Source: Alteromonas hispanica (GTDB lineage: Bacteria > Pseudomonadota > Gammaproteobacteria > Enterobacterales > Alteromonadaceae). From it: a stretch of 64,000 nt of DNA. A program made the translations under genes and the position numbers. Shown here piece by piece: positions 25,860-34,547 of this stretch (its first letter is position 1; the number at the start of each line of letters is the position of its first letter). The DNA lies in the NCBI RefSeq assembly GCF_010500915.1, contig NZ_JAAAWP010000015.1:1-64000 (forward strand), read 5' to 3'. Below the pieces are notes generated by a model. That model worked only from the letters and a program-made list of their open reading frames with translations, ran no database searches and was not told where the DNA came from.

Positions 25860-28184
25860 ATGTCACTTACTACACACACCAAGCGTCATGCGCCAAGCGC
25901 AGTCACTCGTCACAGTCTTTGCGCGATTGCGGTTGCTGCAGGTTTATGCGCAGCTCCTGCTTGGGCGCAGCAAAACAATACAAACGAGAATGCAGAAAAA
26001 GAAAAAGGCAAGTTAGAGCGCATCGAAGTTACTGCGCGTAGAACCGTAGAGTCGCTTCAAGAAACTCCGGTGGCAATCACCTCGGTTGGCGCTGTAGAGC
26101 TTGGCGAGAAAGGCATCAGCGTTTTAACTGAACTTCAGCAATTTTCACCAAACACAACCTTGCAAACCAGCCGAGGAACCAACAATACGCTTACCGCTTT
26201 TATCCGCGGTTTAGGACAACAAGATCCGCTATGGGGCTATGAGCCTGGCGTAGGGATTTATGTAGACGATGTCTATATTGCGCGGCCACAAGGTGCCGTG
26301 CTTGACTTACTTAACGTGCAACGTATTGAAGTATTACGTGGGCCGCAAGGCACGCTCTACGGCAAGAACACCATTGGTGGTGCCGTGAAATACGTCACGA
26401 AAGAAATGAGTGGCGACACAGAGATGAATGTGGAGGCTACGGTCGGGAGTTACAATCAGCGTGATATTAGGTTAATTGGCCAAGTGCCTCTTGTTGAAGA
26501 TACCGTATATTTAGGGGTGGGCTACGCTAACTTAAATCGCGACGGATTCGGCGAGTACTTACTCAGCGCTCTGCCTAATCAAGATAAAGAAAACTACAAC
26601 AAAGATTTATGGGCCGCTAGATTGTCGCTGGAAGTTCACGCCAGCGAAGATTTGTTCTTCCGCTTTGGTTGGGACAAAACCGAAGATACGTCTAATGCCC
26701 GCGGTGGTTATCGCTTATTGCCTAGCTTGTTAACCGATGCGCCTGTTCCCGATTCAAAATTTGACTCATACACGAGCTTGCCAACATGGAACAAGGTTGA
26801 ATTAGAAGGCTATAACTGGTTAGCACGCTACAACGTAAATGAGCATTTAGAGCTTAAATACATTGGCTCGTATCGCGAGAGTTATTCACCCACCAACATC
26901 GATTTCGATAATACACCACTGCCCATTTTCGATGTGCCTGCGGAGTATGATGACAATAATACGACCCATGAACTGCAAGCCAACTACATGGGCGCTGATT
27001 TCGATATAGTCTCAGGCCTTTATTTTTACGATGGCGAAAGCTGCGGTAATTTCGATGCCATTTTAGGCGTGCTGGGGCAGTCTCTGGGCGCACCCGGACT
27101 CACCCGTGAGGTAACTGGGTGCAACAATTCAGAGAGCTATGCAGCTTATGCTCAACTTAATTATAACGTGAGCGATAAACTCTCGCTCTCCTTTGGTGCG
27201 AGATACACAGACGAAGAAAAAACAGCCTTTGTAAATAATGGATTGGTGTTTGACAACGTATACCCTTACTCAGATTGGATTGACGGCTATGTGCGTCCAG
27301 AAGGACAACTGGTTCCTCAGGTGTTAGGTACTGATACCGATGGCGACGGCGTTTTAGATGCACCTGCAGTGCAAAGCTGGTCGAGATTTACGCCTAGGGT
27401 AGGCGTTGAATATCAAATGGACGAAAGCATGATGTTTTTCGCCAGTTACTCTCAGGGCTTTAAATCAGGCACGTTTAATCCTCGTGCACAAATTAACGAG
27501 CCAGGTGTAAACCCAGAGGTGGTTGATAGTTTCGAATTGGGGATGAAAAGCGACTTAAGTGATACATTGCGCCTAAATGTGACCTTGTTCTCATATGATC
27601 ATAAAGACAGACAATATATTGGTGTAGAAGGTGATTTGTCAGACCCCACAGCGCTTGATCAGCGACTTCGCAATGCAGCGGAAACAGCTGCGAAAGGTGC
27701 TGAATTAGAGATGACCTGGATTGCGTCAGAAAACCTGCAGTTTGACGCAGCATATGGCTACATCGACTTTGAAATTAAAGAAAATAACGCTATTCCTCCG
27801 CTTATTGGTTTGGCAAGTACACCAGAGAATACCTTTAATTTTAACGCTAGCTACTTCTTAGAGACGAGCTTTGGCGACATTACGTTTAACGCAAATTACT
27901 ACTTCCGTGATGACTATTTACTTTTCGAAACCAGCGACCTTATTCAACAAGACGCCTACGGCATGGTTAACCTAAGTGCGCGTTGGGAAAGTGTAGAAGG
28001 CGATTGGTACGGCGGTATACATGTGAAAAACCTCACCGACGAAGAGTATTTAACTGGGGGGTATGACTTTGTTACCCGCGACGATGACGGAAACTTCGGT
28101 CCCGGGCTAGGAGGCGACACGACGCTAATTGGTTATTATGGCGACCCGAGAACCGTTCATCTAACTCTTGGGTATCGTTTCTAA
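25860..28184 (+). CDS. TonB-dependent outer-membrane receptor (PHB locus)
   Basis: The 774-residue protein has a signal peptide (cleavage after PAWA, about residue 36). A TonB-box-like LERIEVTARR (about 52-61) leads into a plug with 'TAFIRGLGQQDPLWGYEPGVGIYVDDVYIARPQG' features (first 20 residues typical of the FecA-like group) and 'IEVLRGPQGTLYGKNTIGGAVKYVT'. A large barrel ends in LGYRF. It lies divergent to the PHB operon, has AAAGGACTTACT before the ATG and its own terminator. By position it should take up PHB-derived oligomers or a related compound, since depolymerase products otherwise enter through porins. Substrate is inferred. Confidence 0.92.
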   Translation: MSLTTHTKRHAPSAVTRHSLCAIAVAAGLCAAPAWAQQNNTNENAEKEKGKLERIEVTARRTVESLQETPVAITSVGAVELGEKGISVLTELQQFSPNTTLQTSRGTNNTLTAFIRGLGQQDPLWGYEPGVGIYVDDVYIARPQGAVLDLLNVQRIEVLRGPQGTLYGKNTIGGAVKYVTKEMSGDTEMNVEATVGSYNQRDIRLIGQVPLVEDTVYLGVGYANLNRDGFGEYLLSALPNQDKENYNKDLWAARLSLEVHASEDLFFRFGWDKTEDTSNARGGYRLLPSLLTDAPVPDSKFDSYTSLPTWNKVELEGYNWLARYNVNEHLELKYIGSYRESYSPTNIDFDNTPLPIFDVPAEYDDNNTTHELQANYMGADFDIVSGLYFYDGESCGNFDAILGVLGQSLGAPGLTREVTGCNNSESYAAYAQLNYNVSDKLSLSFGARYTDEEKTAFVNNGLVFDNVYPYSDWIDGYVRPEGQLVPQVLGTDTDGDGVLDAPAVQSWSRFTPRVGVEYQMDESMMFFASYSQGFKSGTFNPRAQINEPGVNPEVVDSFELGMKSDLSDTLRLNVTLFSYDHKDRQYIGVEGDLSDPTALDQRLRNAAETAAKGAELEMTWIASENLQFDAAYGYIDFEIKENNAIPPLIGLASTPENTFNFNASYFLETSFGDITFNANYYFRDDYLLFETSDLIQQDAYGMVNLSARWESVEGDWYGGIHVKNLTDEEYLTGGYDFVTRDDDGNFGPGLGGDTTLIGYYGDPRTVHLTLGYRF

Positions 28185-28211
28185 CAAAAAATAAGTCGAC
28201 GCCTTTACGAT

Positions 28212-28241
28212 AAAAGCCACCCACTATTCGGGTGGTTTTTT
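28212..28241 (+). terminator. Terminator of the TonB receptor gene
   Basis: AAAGCCACCC and GGGTGGTTTT pair (one G-T) over an ACTATTC loop, followed by a run of T. It lies about 30 bp after the stop. Confidence 0.9.
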
Positions 28242-28322
28242 GTGGTTATTAATTAAGTACATGGTGTCGTGTTTATGTCATGTTATTATGGTGTTAATGA
28301 AGCAGTAGCAAAGGGATGACTT

Positions 28323-28958
28323 GTGCCTACACGTATTTTGATTGCAGATGATCACCCATTATTTCGAGCAGCAATGTGCCATGCACTCTCCAGCGGCAGC
28401 GGCGCAGAGCTTGTTGAAGCGTCGACGTTTCCAGAGACAATGAATATGTTGGCGCAAGATACCACTATTGATGTGGTGTTTTTGGATTTAGGTATGCCTG
28501 GAAGTGAGGGCCTTAATGGGCTGTCTGAAGTTCGAGCCGAGTACCCAGACGTGCTGGTGGTGATAGTTACGGCGCAAGACTCGCCCGGTATTGTGCAACG
28601 TGCTCTTGCGCTAGGGGCAAGTGGTTTTATACCTAAGTCCGCTTCGGTAGATTGTATTGTAGACGCTGTAAATACGGTGCTTGAGGGTGAGACATGGCTG
28701 CCCGCCCATATTGATTTGTCAGCAGACGGTAACGACTCCCTGGATGACTTTGGCGCTCGATTGAGCCAGCTTACGCCCCATCAATTAAAAGTGTTGAGAA
28801 TGGTGGCAGATGGCTTGTTGAATAAACAAATTGCTTACGAATTAGCTATTTCAGAATCGACCGTAAAACAGCACGTCTCTGCGGTGTTAAAAAAACTGGG
28901 TGTGATAAATAGAACCAAAGCGGGTATTGCGTTTAAAAACGCTATGCGAACAGAGTAA
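28323..28958 (+). CDS. LuxR/NarL-type response regulator, CrbR/AgmR-like
   Basis: The start is GTG 28323, supported by AAAGGGATGACTT. The 211-residue protein has a receiver domain (acidic pair Asp9-Asp10, phospho-acceptor Asp55 in VFLDLGMPG, the late Lys in GFIPKSAS) and a C-terminal LuxR helix-turn-helix ('LSQLTPHQLKVLRMVADGLLNKQIAYELAISESTVKQHVSAVLKKLGV'; recognition helix STVKQHVSAVLKKLG). This form of regulator, FLDLGMPG with 'LGASGFIPKSA', is typical of CrbR/AgmR/ExaE-like proteins that pair with symporter-kinases of the CrbS type. Its placement after the receptor suggests it controls the PHB locus, perhaps with the kinase at 37813-41394. No kinase gene lies next to it. Confidence 0.85.
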   Translation: MPTRILIADDHPLFRAAMCHALSSGSGAELVEASTFPETMNMLAQDTTIDVVFLDLGMPGSEGLNGLSEVRAEYPDVLVVIVTAQDSPGIVQRALALGASGFIPKSASVDCIVDAVNTVLEGETWLPAHIDLSADGNDSLDDFGARLSQLTPHQLKVLRMVADGLLNKQIAYELAISESTVKQHVSAVLKKLGVINRTKAGIAFKNAMRTE

Positions 28959-29004
28959 TAAATCAATAGCGGCTAGCCCATAGCCATTCAGTATCACGTA
29001 GCTA

Positions 29005-29060
29005 TGTCTCGGGAAACATGTCTCAGGAAATATGTCTCAGGAAATATATCTCAAGAAAAC
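29005..29060. repeat. Four tandem copies of a 14-bp repeat
   Basis: Units TGTCTCGGGAAACA, TGTCTCAGGAAATA, TGTCTCAGGAAATA and TATCTCAAGAAAAC follow each other without gaps. The two middle units are identical and the outer ones diverged. They sit in the gap between the response regulator and the GST gene. There are no spacers, so this is not CRISPR. Slippage or an iterated binding site are both possible. Confidence 0.85.
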
Positions 29061-29128
29061 AGCTTAAAAAACGGTTTCCACGCAGTCTACTGGGCTAGTC
29101 TGCTAATGTTTATTCTAGTTGCAAAGTT

Positions 29129-29797
29129 TTACTTGCCGCTAAACGCTTTTTTCAAATAAGCATTAAATGCAGGGGCTGCTGCTCGTTTGTCTTTTTCGAT
29201 TTGTTGGACTTCTGGCATTTCTTTAAGCTGCGCTATAAGTGCTTTACTTCCCGGAGCGTGCTCGTACAAATCAACATCAAACAATTTTTTTGCTACGGGC
29301 ACGGCAAGGTCCATTGTATACAACAGCATGATGTCTGCTGCCGTTAAGCTATCGCCTGCTACATAGGGAGAAAACTCTGCGGCTCGAGCCAATGCTTGGG
29401 CACCATTAAACAACGCGCGCTTGACTTCTTTTTTCGTGAGGTCATCTACCGGAACGCCCCAAAAAGCTTCGGTATGACAGCGCCTTGCAGGTAATTCAAT
29501 ATACAATTCAATTAACTTCACGAGCTCTTTAACCTGTGCCCGCTCAAAGGGATTGGTTGGATACAGAGGTTTTTCAGGCGCAACTTCGTCGAGATACTCT
29601 AAAATAACGTTGGTCTCTACTAGCACCCCATGCTCAGTTTGTAACGCAGGCACTTTGCCTGTTGGACTGATAGCTAAATATTCTGGCGTTTGGTTGGGAT
29701 ATGTCATTACCGGTTCGTAATCTATCCCTTTTAATGCCAGTGCCAGTTTAATCATGTTGTAATAGTTACTTACATCAAAGCCGTACAGTTTAAGCAT
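29129..29797 (-). CDS. Glutathione S-transferase family protein
   Basis: The 222-residue protein has a thioredoxin-like N-terminal domain (MLKLYGFDVSNYYNMIKLAL, with Ser/Asn at the position of the catalytic residue; 'SPTGKVPAL' with the cis-Pro; 'LVETNVILEYLDE' with the Glu-Thr pair that holds glutathione) and an all-helical C-terminal domain ('AGDSLTAADIMLLYTMDLA' is the N-capping box). It probably conjugates or reduces substrates with glutathione; the substrate is unknown. It stands alone. A ribosome binding site AGGGAGGG lies before the ATG. Confidence 0.9.
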   Translation of the reverse strand: MLKLYGFDVSNYYNMIKLALALKGIDYEPVMTYPNQTPEYLAISPTGKVPALQTEHGVLVETNVILEYLDEVAPEKPLYPTNPFERAQVKELVKLIELYIELPARRCHTEAFWGVPVDDLTKKEVKRALFNGAQALARAAEFSPYVAGDSLTAADIMLLYTMDLAVPVAKKLFDVDLYEHAPGSKALIAQLKEMPEVQQIEKDKRAAAPAFNAYLKKAFSGK

Positions 29798-29941
29798 GTT
29801 TCACCCTCCCTAAAAAAGTGTCATTACACTCCTAGTTTATCCACTCATGTGCAACATATATTTATTGATAGTTGACTATCAAAAGTAGTGGTGAGGCGGG
29901 GCGTATTCACTTCAAAATATCAAAACACCTGGTTTACAGGC

Positions 29942-31345
29942 TTAAAACATCTCGATCTCAAGTTCGCTAAGTATTGTTGTGCCTTGTTTGTTTTTGGCAA
30001 AATAAAGGTCATATTTGAGGTTGTCGACATACACTTCCCAATAGTCACCCAATGCAAAAATGTTCTCTTCGCCAAAGATTTTTTTCACGTCTTCTTCACT
30101 CAGGCCGTAGCGTAAAAGCCCAAATTCCCAATCGATATTTAACGCTGCGTCTTTGAGAAACGATTCGCTAATAAGCACTTTTCTCAGCATTTTATTGGAA
30201 TACACTATAGCTAGGCTTTTATCGTAAACATGCAGCGTTTTGCCCTCGTAACCTCTTGATGCAAGTATAGGTTTAAAGGGGATTTGCTCCATGGATATTG
30301 GGTCTAGCGTTTCAGAGGCCTTTGTTAAATCAGCGTAGGTTCTAGAATATATCTCTGGCGCCGACTGTATAATTTCAGGATCTATTTTGATTGCTTCATA
30401 GCCATAGCCATAGCCATAGCTAAAACTCTTTGCAACGTAGTGAGTGTCATTATTTTCAACGCGCAGTGTTAACCCTATATCAATAAAGACCATATTCTCT
30501 GATTTAATTTGATAGACATATTCGTCAATCAACTTGCCATTAAGTTGCTCCTCAATCGCCTTCAAGCTGTGGCCTCGGCTTATACTTCCATTAACTTGCC
30601 AAGACGAAAGTGGCCTATCATCAAATTCAAAATAGTTTATCAGCCCAGCAGATAACCATGTGTTTTCACTACTGATGGAAAAAACGCTATTGTTGCGCAT
30701 TACCACCCACAGATTTCGTCCAAAAGCGTATAACGTATCCTGTTTATTCAGTATCAGTTCGGCAGTGGGAGTACCTAATTTTTCAAAAAGTACCGATAAA
30801 TCGTCACCTACTTTTAAGCCAAAAACACCATTTTCAAAAGACACAGTGGTGTTAGCCAGAGCGGGAGCCTGTATCTGCTTTTTTCCACTTTGTGCTATTT
30901 CAGCAAAATCAAAAGTCATATCACGACCTTTAATAACCGTGTTGTACTCGTATGACATGCTGAGTTTTGTCGTGCCTAATAAACGATTTCTCTCAACTCC
31001 AATTTTTGCTAGCGGCTCTTTCTTACAGCCACTAATCAAAGCTGCGCCTGAAATTTTATCGCTATTCTCAGAAGGTTCAGACGGGGAAGTAGGGGATGAT
31101 AGTTTTGAAAGCAGTACAATCTGACTCGCTCCCCGCTTTTTAGCAACGTCGCTGGCAGTCTTTTTTAAAGCAGATAATTCGTTTCTGCTATCGCTTAACG
31201 AAATCTCTTCAATCGTTTCAAAATCGCAGTCTGGAAAATCGTTTGAAATAGGAATGGCATTAGCAACCTCTTCACCATAACTGTACAAAGGAAGTGTTAA
31301 ACTCATCAAAAGCGTGCTTAATGTTAACTTCGTCAATGCCTTCAT
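29942..31345 (-). CDS. Secreted protein of unknown function
   Basis: The 467-residue protein has a signal peptide (MKALTKLTLSTLLMSLTLPLYSYG, about 24 residues). I do not recognise a family with certainty. Two parts, about 165-235 and 415-467, have the layout of a small alpha-beta unit ('GLKVGDDLSVLFEKLGTPTAE...LYAFGRNLWVVMRNNSVFSI' in shape, and 'GLSEEDVKKIFGEENIF...YWEVYV...LYFAK'), reminiscent of SmpA/BamE-like modules; that is only an impression. A Gly-Tyr stretch (SYGYGYGYE) is encoded by hexanucleotide repeats. It lies 80 bp downstream of a lipoprotein gene and may form an operon with it. Confidence 0.6.
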   Translation of the reverse strand: MKALTKLTLSTLLMSLTLPLYSYGEEVANAIPISNDFPDCDFETIEEISLSDSRNELSALKKTASDVAKKRGASQIVLLSKLSSPTSPSEPSENSDKISGAALISGCKKEPLAKIGVERNRLLGTTKLSMSYEYNTVIKGRDMTFDFAEIAQSGKKQIQAPALANTTVSFENGVFGLKVGDDLSVLFEKLGTPTAELILNKQDTLYAFGRNLWVVMRNNSVFSISSENTWLSAGLINYFEFDDRPLSSWQVNGSISRGHSLKAIEEQLNGKLIDEYVYQIKSENMVFIDIGLTLRVENNDTHYVAKSFSYGYGYGYEAIKIDPEIIQSAPEIYSRTYADLTKASETLDPISMEQIPFKPILASRGYEGKTLHVYDKSLAIVYSNKMLRKVLISESFLKDAALNIDWEFGLLRYGLSEEDVKKIFGEENIFALGDYWEVYVDNLKYDLYFAKNKQGTTILSELEIEMF

Positions 31346-31425
31346 CGTTGCTATCCCTATTGCTTAACCTTGTTACTATCGTTTGTTAACGATTACTATT
31401 TTGTGCTTCGCTAAAACCGGGCGCA

Positions 31426-32082
31426 TTATTTCGATAGTTCTTTCTCAATATCCAACAAAGTTTGTTTGTATTTTCTCTGATATTCGTCGTCTGAGAGGAC
31501 TCGTGTTAAATCGCTTTCTACATTAATAATATGCTTTCGCAGCGTGTAAAAGATATCGCCTTTCGCACCTCGCATAAAAATCTCGATATTTTTAAGATGG
31601 CTTAAGCAGCAACTTTCAAGTGAGCTATTAAATTGCTTGCCCATGTAATCAATCATAGAGCTACTGCCAAGCGATGCACCGCTGACTGGCGCCAAAGGCA
31701 TATCGTATACACTTTTTTGAAAGTCTATTGTTGTTCGAAAGGCGGTACGTAACAGCGAGAGAGAAGTTTTTGCTGCTTCCAATTCATATTTTCTCAATTG
31801 TGCTTTGAGTTTTTCCGCTTCGGGTGAACTCATTCCAACTATTTTGGCTTTAACAAAAACAGATTCAGCGCTATTGAGTTTTTCCTTTGCATAAATCAGT
31901 GCATTAATGTCTGATAGAAAATCACCGGTTAGTTTTTCGTTTAGCAATATTCGCGCTTCTTGAACTTGCTCAGAGTGTTGTGCTGTTGCCCTATTGAATC
32001 TTCGTTCAGATTCACTTAGTTCTTTTGGGTCGCTGCATGCAAGTAGGGCACTGGCAAGTAATGCGATGAAGAGCAAGCGCAA
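31426..32082 (-). CDS. Putative lipoprotein of unknown function
   Basis: The 218-residue protein has a lipoprotein signal (MRLLFIALLASALLACS, lipobox LLAC, mature Cys16). The rest is predicted mostly helical, with heptad-like stretches around 25-60 and 85-125, and carries a double cysteine (ESCCLSH) near 155. Asp follows Ser at the +3 position, which does not predict inner-membrane retention. No family is recognised. It precedes the secreted protein at 29942-31345 and may be cotranscribed with it. Confidence 0.6.
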   Translation of the reverse strand: MRLLFIALLASALLACSDPKELSESERRFNRATAQHSEQVQEARILLNEKLTGDFLSDINALIYAKEKLNSAESVFVKAKIVGMSSPEAEKLKAQLRKYELEAAKTSLSLLRTAFRTTIDFQKSVYDMPLAPVSGASLGSSSMIDYMGKQFNSSLESCCLSHLKNIEIFMRGAKGDIFYTLRKHIINVESDLTRVLSDDEYQRKYKQTLLDIEKELSK

Positions 32083-32354
32083 TGATTTAGTCCTTTGTCA
32101 TATTTGAAATAATTATTAGGTATTAACCTTTTACTCGGTCCTCGAGTGGCTTCAATTGAGATACTAACCTTAGGTAGCAAAGATAACAATTCTTACTCCG
32201 CTATCGATTACGTACACCTTTGTTGACATCAAAGGGGGGAAAGTTAGCTGAAACTCTCTCAAGCGAGATTGGAGTAAAGAGTTAATCCGCTATGCCCAGC
32301 TTTGCGTAGATAAGATAATTAATATAAGCCAATACATAATGTGAAGTGTAAATT
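32083..32354. other. Divergent intergenic region
   Basis: The 272-bp region lies between the minus-strand lipoprotein gene and the plus-strand hypothetical gene. No clear operator, terminator or coding remnant is visible. Confidence 0.3.
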
Positions 32355-33074
32355 GTGTTATCCAATATAATAAAGCGCTTAAAGACTAGTTCGAATAAGC
32401 CTGCGCTTATAAAGCAGAAAGAAGAGCAGGCTGTGTCTATTTGGCAGGACACCGGCCAAGTATATTATTTAGAAAACACGGTGAAGCTTACCTACACTTC
32501 AAACAGCGGTGTAATGACGTTAGAAAAGCTTTCGCTTAACGAACTTCCCGATGTGATTAACGCTCTTGATGCCATGCCAGCAGGCTCACCGCTTGCGAGA
32601 GCGACGGTGGCAGAACAAGATGATGCTTATGTGGTAAGCGTTTGCGGCGTGACATGGCAAAAAAGCCAAGATAGTGTTCGAATTAAAGCTCTGCCCGAGG
32701 CTGCGCTTCTGCGCAGTAAAACGCATTGTTTTACAAAGTCGCAGGCAGTGTTTAAGCATGCTTTTTTATTGGAGCATGATGACCTGCTAACGCCTTCAGT
32801 GGGGAGTAAAAAAGAGGGGGTTTATACTTACAATCGCATATCCATAAAAGAGTTTACTCAACAGTTAGAAAGAGCAAACGAGCGTATTGCGCCGCCTATG
32901 CGAAAAGCTATTCCGGTTCATAGTGATAACTTTAAAACCGCATTCACTGAGCATGAGCAGAAAGCTATTGACGTGTTGCTTGGCGATAACATTGATAGTA
33001 GAAAAAGCGATAATGCTGAAGACAGAAGCAAGCTCGGTAACGACAACACTGGCAGCAGTACATTTAGTCAATAA
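32355..33074 (+). CDS. Hypothetical cytoplasmic protein
   Basis: The frame encodes 239 residues from a GTG at 32355; the ribosome binding site is weak, so the start is uncertain. There is no signal peptide or membrane segment. A central part (about 25-135) alternates strands and loops ('VYYLENTVKLTYTSNSGV', 'DDAYVVSVCGVTWQ'), and the last 35 residues are polar and probably disordered. Codon use looks like its neighbours. No family is recognised. Confidence 0.5.
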   Translation: MLSNIIKRLKTSSNKPALIKQKEEQAVSIWQDTGQVYYLENTVKLTYTSNSGVMTLEKLSLNELPDVINALDAMPAGSPLARATVAEQDDAYVVSVCGVTWQKSQDSVRIKALPEAALLRSKTHCFTKSQAVFKHAFLLEHDDLLTPSVGSKKEGVYTYNRISIKEFTQQLERANERIAPPMRKAIPVHSDNFKTAFTEHEQKAIDVLLGDNIDSRKSDNAEDRSKLGNDNTGSSTFSQ

Positions 33075-33154
33075 CAGCAGGCTTTCTTCAATAGAAAGCT
33101 AGATCGAAGCGTGTTATATCGCCGAGCGTGTGCTGACTTTCAATGCTTAAAATA

Positions 33155-34012
33155 TCAAGCGCTCGCAATCTTCGACAGTAAATCTTGTTTCGTTAGGCGT
33201 TTATTTAGCGCCTCTACGTGCCTTCCATCCATATTGTTCCAAGCCGTTGGAATTGCATAGTGCTCGTTAAGAAAATGCAAAAATCCCTTGGTTATTTCTG
33301 GGTTCCCTTGGCAACGCTCAAGCTGATTGAGCGCTTCAAGTAGGCTGCCTTCAGAATGAATGGGCAGACTGACACCGTCCAATCCATAGCATGCATTGCC
33401 CATGGTCAAAACCGGCTTATTCAGTAACAATGATTCAATGCCTACCGTTGAATTAATGGTTAATACCGCTTGAGATTTTTCTATCAATTTTTGAGTTTCC
33501 CACTGATTCGCAAACACAATTCGTGGGTGTAAATCATCGTGTCGCTTTTTTTCTGATGGATGCTCTTTGATTACAATATGCAAATGTGGGTTATCAACCT
33601 TTTCGATTGCTGTAACAAGATACTCAAACAGCTGCCTCATAGTTTTTATCCACGGCGAGTTGGATATTATCTGGCTGCCTGTCTCTACCTGAAAAGGAAC
33701 AAAAATAAACTGCTCGGGTAGCGAGTGTTCGCGTGCGCCACTGGCTTTTTTAGCGATGGGTTTTCTTGATATCAACTTATTAGGCAGAGGGGCCTCACTG
33801 TAGTATTTACGATAAAACTCCCCACTTTTGGGCAGAGAGTTTTTACAATTAACGCCAGACCAATCACATGTTGTTGAATTGGGCAGCAAACCGTTTTCAA
33901 AGTAAACGACTTCTCTGCTATCTGCTGTACCAGTTTGAGCAATTGCGGTTCTTTCGTTCTCAACGTCTATTTTTGCATAATTGTCTTTTTCAATGGCTGA
34001 ACTTGGTGTCAT
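33155..34012 (-). pseudogene. Capsule polysaccharide biosynthesis protein, N-terminally truncated
   Basis: The ORF gives 285 residues from ATG 34012, but the frame stays open to about 34054, where the IS605 element begins. The preserved part matches the capsule biosynthesis/Kdo-transferase family (KpsC/KpsS-like, PF05159-type): 'VVYFENGLLPNSTTCDWSGVN' in pattern (FENG, GVN), 'FIFVPFQVETGSQI', 'IVIKEHPSEKK' and 'VLTINSTVGIESLLLNKPVLTMG'. FENG normally lies well over 100 residues into such proteins, so the N-terminal half is missing. No matching 5' part was found on the far side of the element (35840-36062), which suggests a deletion as well. It is probably inactive. Confidence 0.7.
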
Positions 34013-34064
34013 AAATACGTCGCAGGTTGCATTGGATATGTATTTTATCGAAGCTCACCGAGAA

Positions 34065-34100
34065 AACCCCGTGATCAAAACGAAGTGATGTCGCGGGGAT
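34065..34100. repeat. Left-end hairpin of the IS605-type element
   Basis: CCCCG (34067-34071) and CGGGG (34094-34098) close a hairpin whose loop contains GTGATCAAAACGAAGTGATG. The same core in shortened form recurs at the right end. Such subterminal hairpins are bound by the TnpA dimer on single-stranded DNA. Confidence 0.6.
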
Positions 34101-34109
34101 GAATCGGTG

Positions 34110-34509
34110 TCACAACCCCTGCTCTTGAATATATTTTCGTATTGTCTCTGCACTTGCATTTCCTACAGAACACACAAAGTATCCATCAGACCAAAATGTT
34201 TTCTCTTTCCAAAATTGGTTTTTGAGATAAGGAAATGATTTCCAGATTTTAATTGTTGTAACTTGTGCGTATCCTCCTTGCGTGCTGACCTACTGAATAT
34301 CGAGTGCCGATTGTAATCAGCATATGAATGTGATCCTTGTCTATCTCAACCTCTTCGATCCTAAAGTCAGAAAATAGAGAAACATCGAAAACTGTTTTCT
34401 TAACAAACTCACCTAGTCTTCCATTTAGTAAAGGTTTTCTGTATTTAACTACCAGAATTAAATGAAGTGCTATTAGATATTTACAGTGAGATTCAGTCTC
34501 ATATTCCAT
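34110..34509 (-). pseudogene. tnpA: IS200-type Y1 transposase TnpA, frameshifted
   Basis: The first 86 residues from ATG 34509 contain the HUH motif HIHMLI and end early with a TAA at about 34249. A second frame (stop at 34110-34112) continues the family's C-terminal half: TIKIWKSFPYLKNQFWK, FWSDGYFVCSVGN and TIRKYIQEQG, the last holding the catalytic Tyr. The two halves need a one-base change near 34262-34285, just after an AGGAGG run. As written the protein would lack the nucleophilic Tyr, so the element is probably not able to move by itself. A sequencing error or a programmed shift are alternatives. Confidence 0.8.
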
Positions 34510-34547
34510 CTTGACAATCCGTTCTTATACAGTAGTCTATACAGTAT

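Noticed and set aside
29005-29060. Tandem repeats as a small CRISPR array
   Set aside because: The 14-bp units are contiguous with no spacers, and there are no cas genes in the window.
30400-30421. Phase-variable repeat in the secreted protein gene
   Set aside because: The CATAGC unit is six bases, so changes in number keep the reading frame and would only alter the Gly-Tyr tract.
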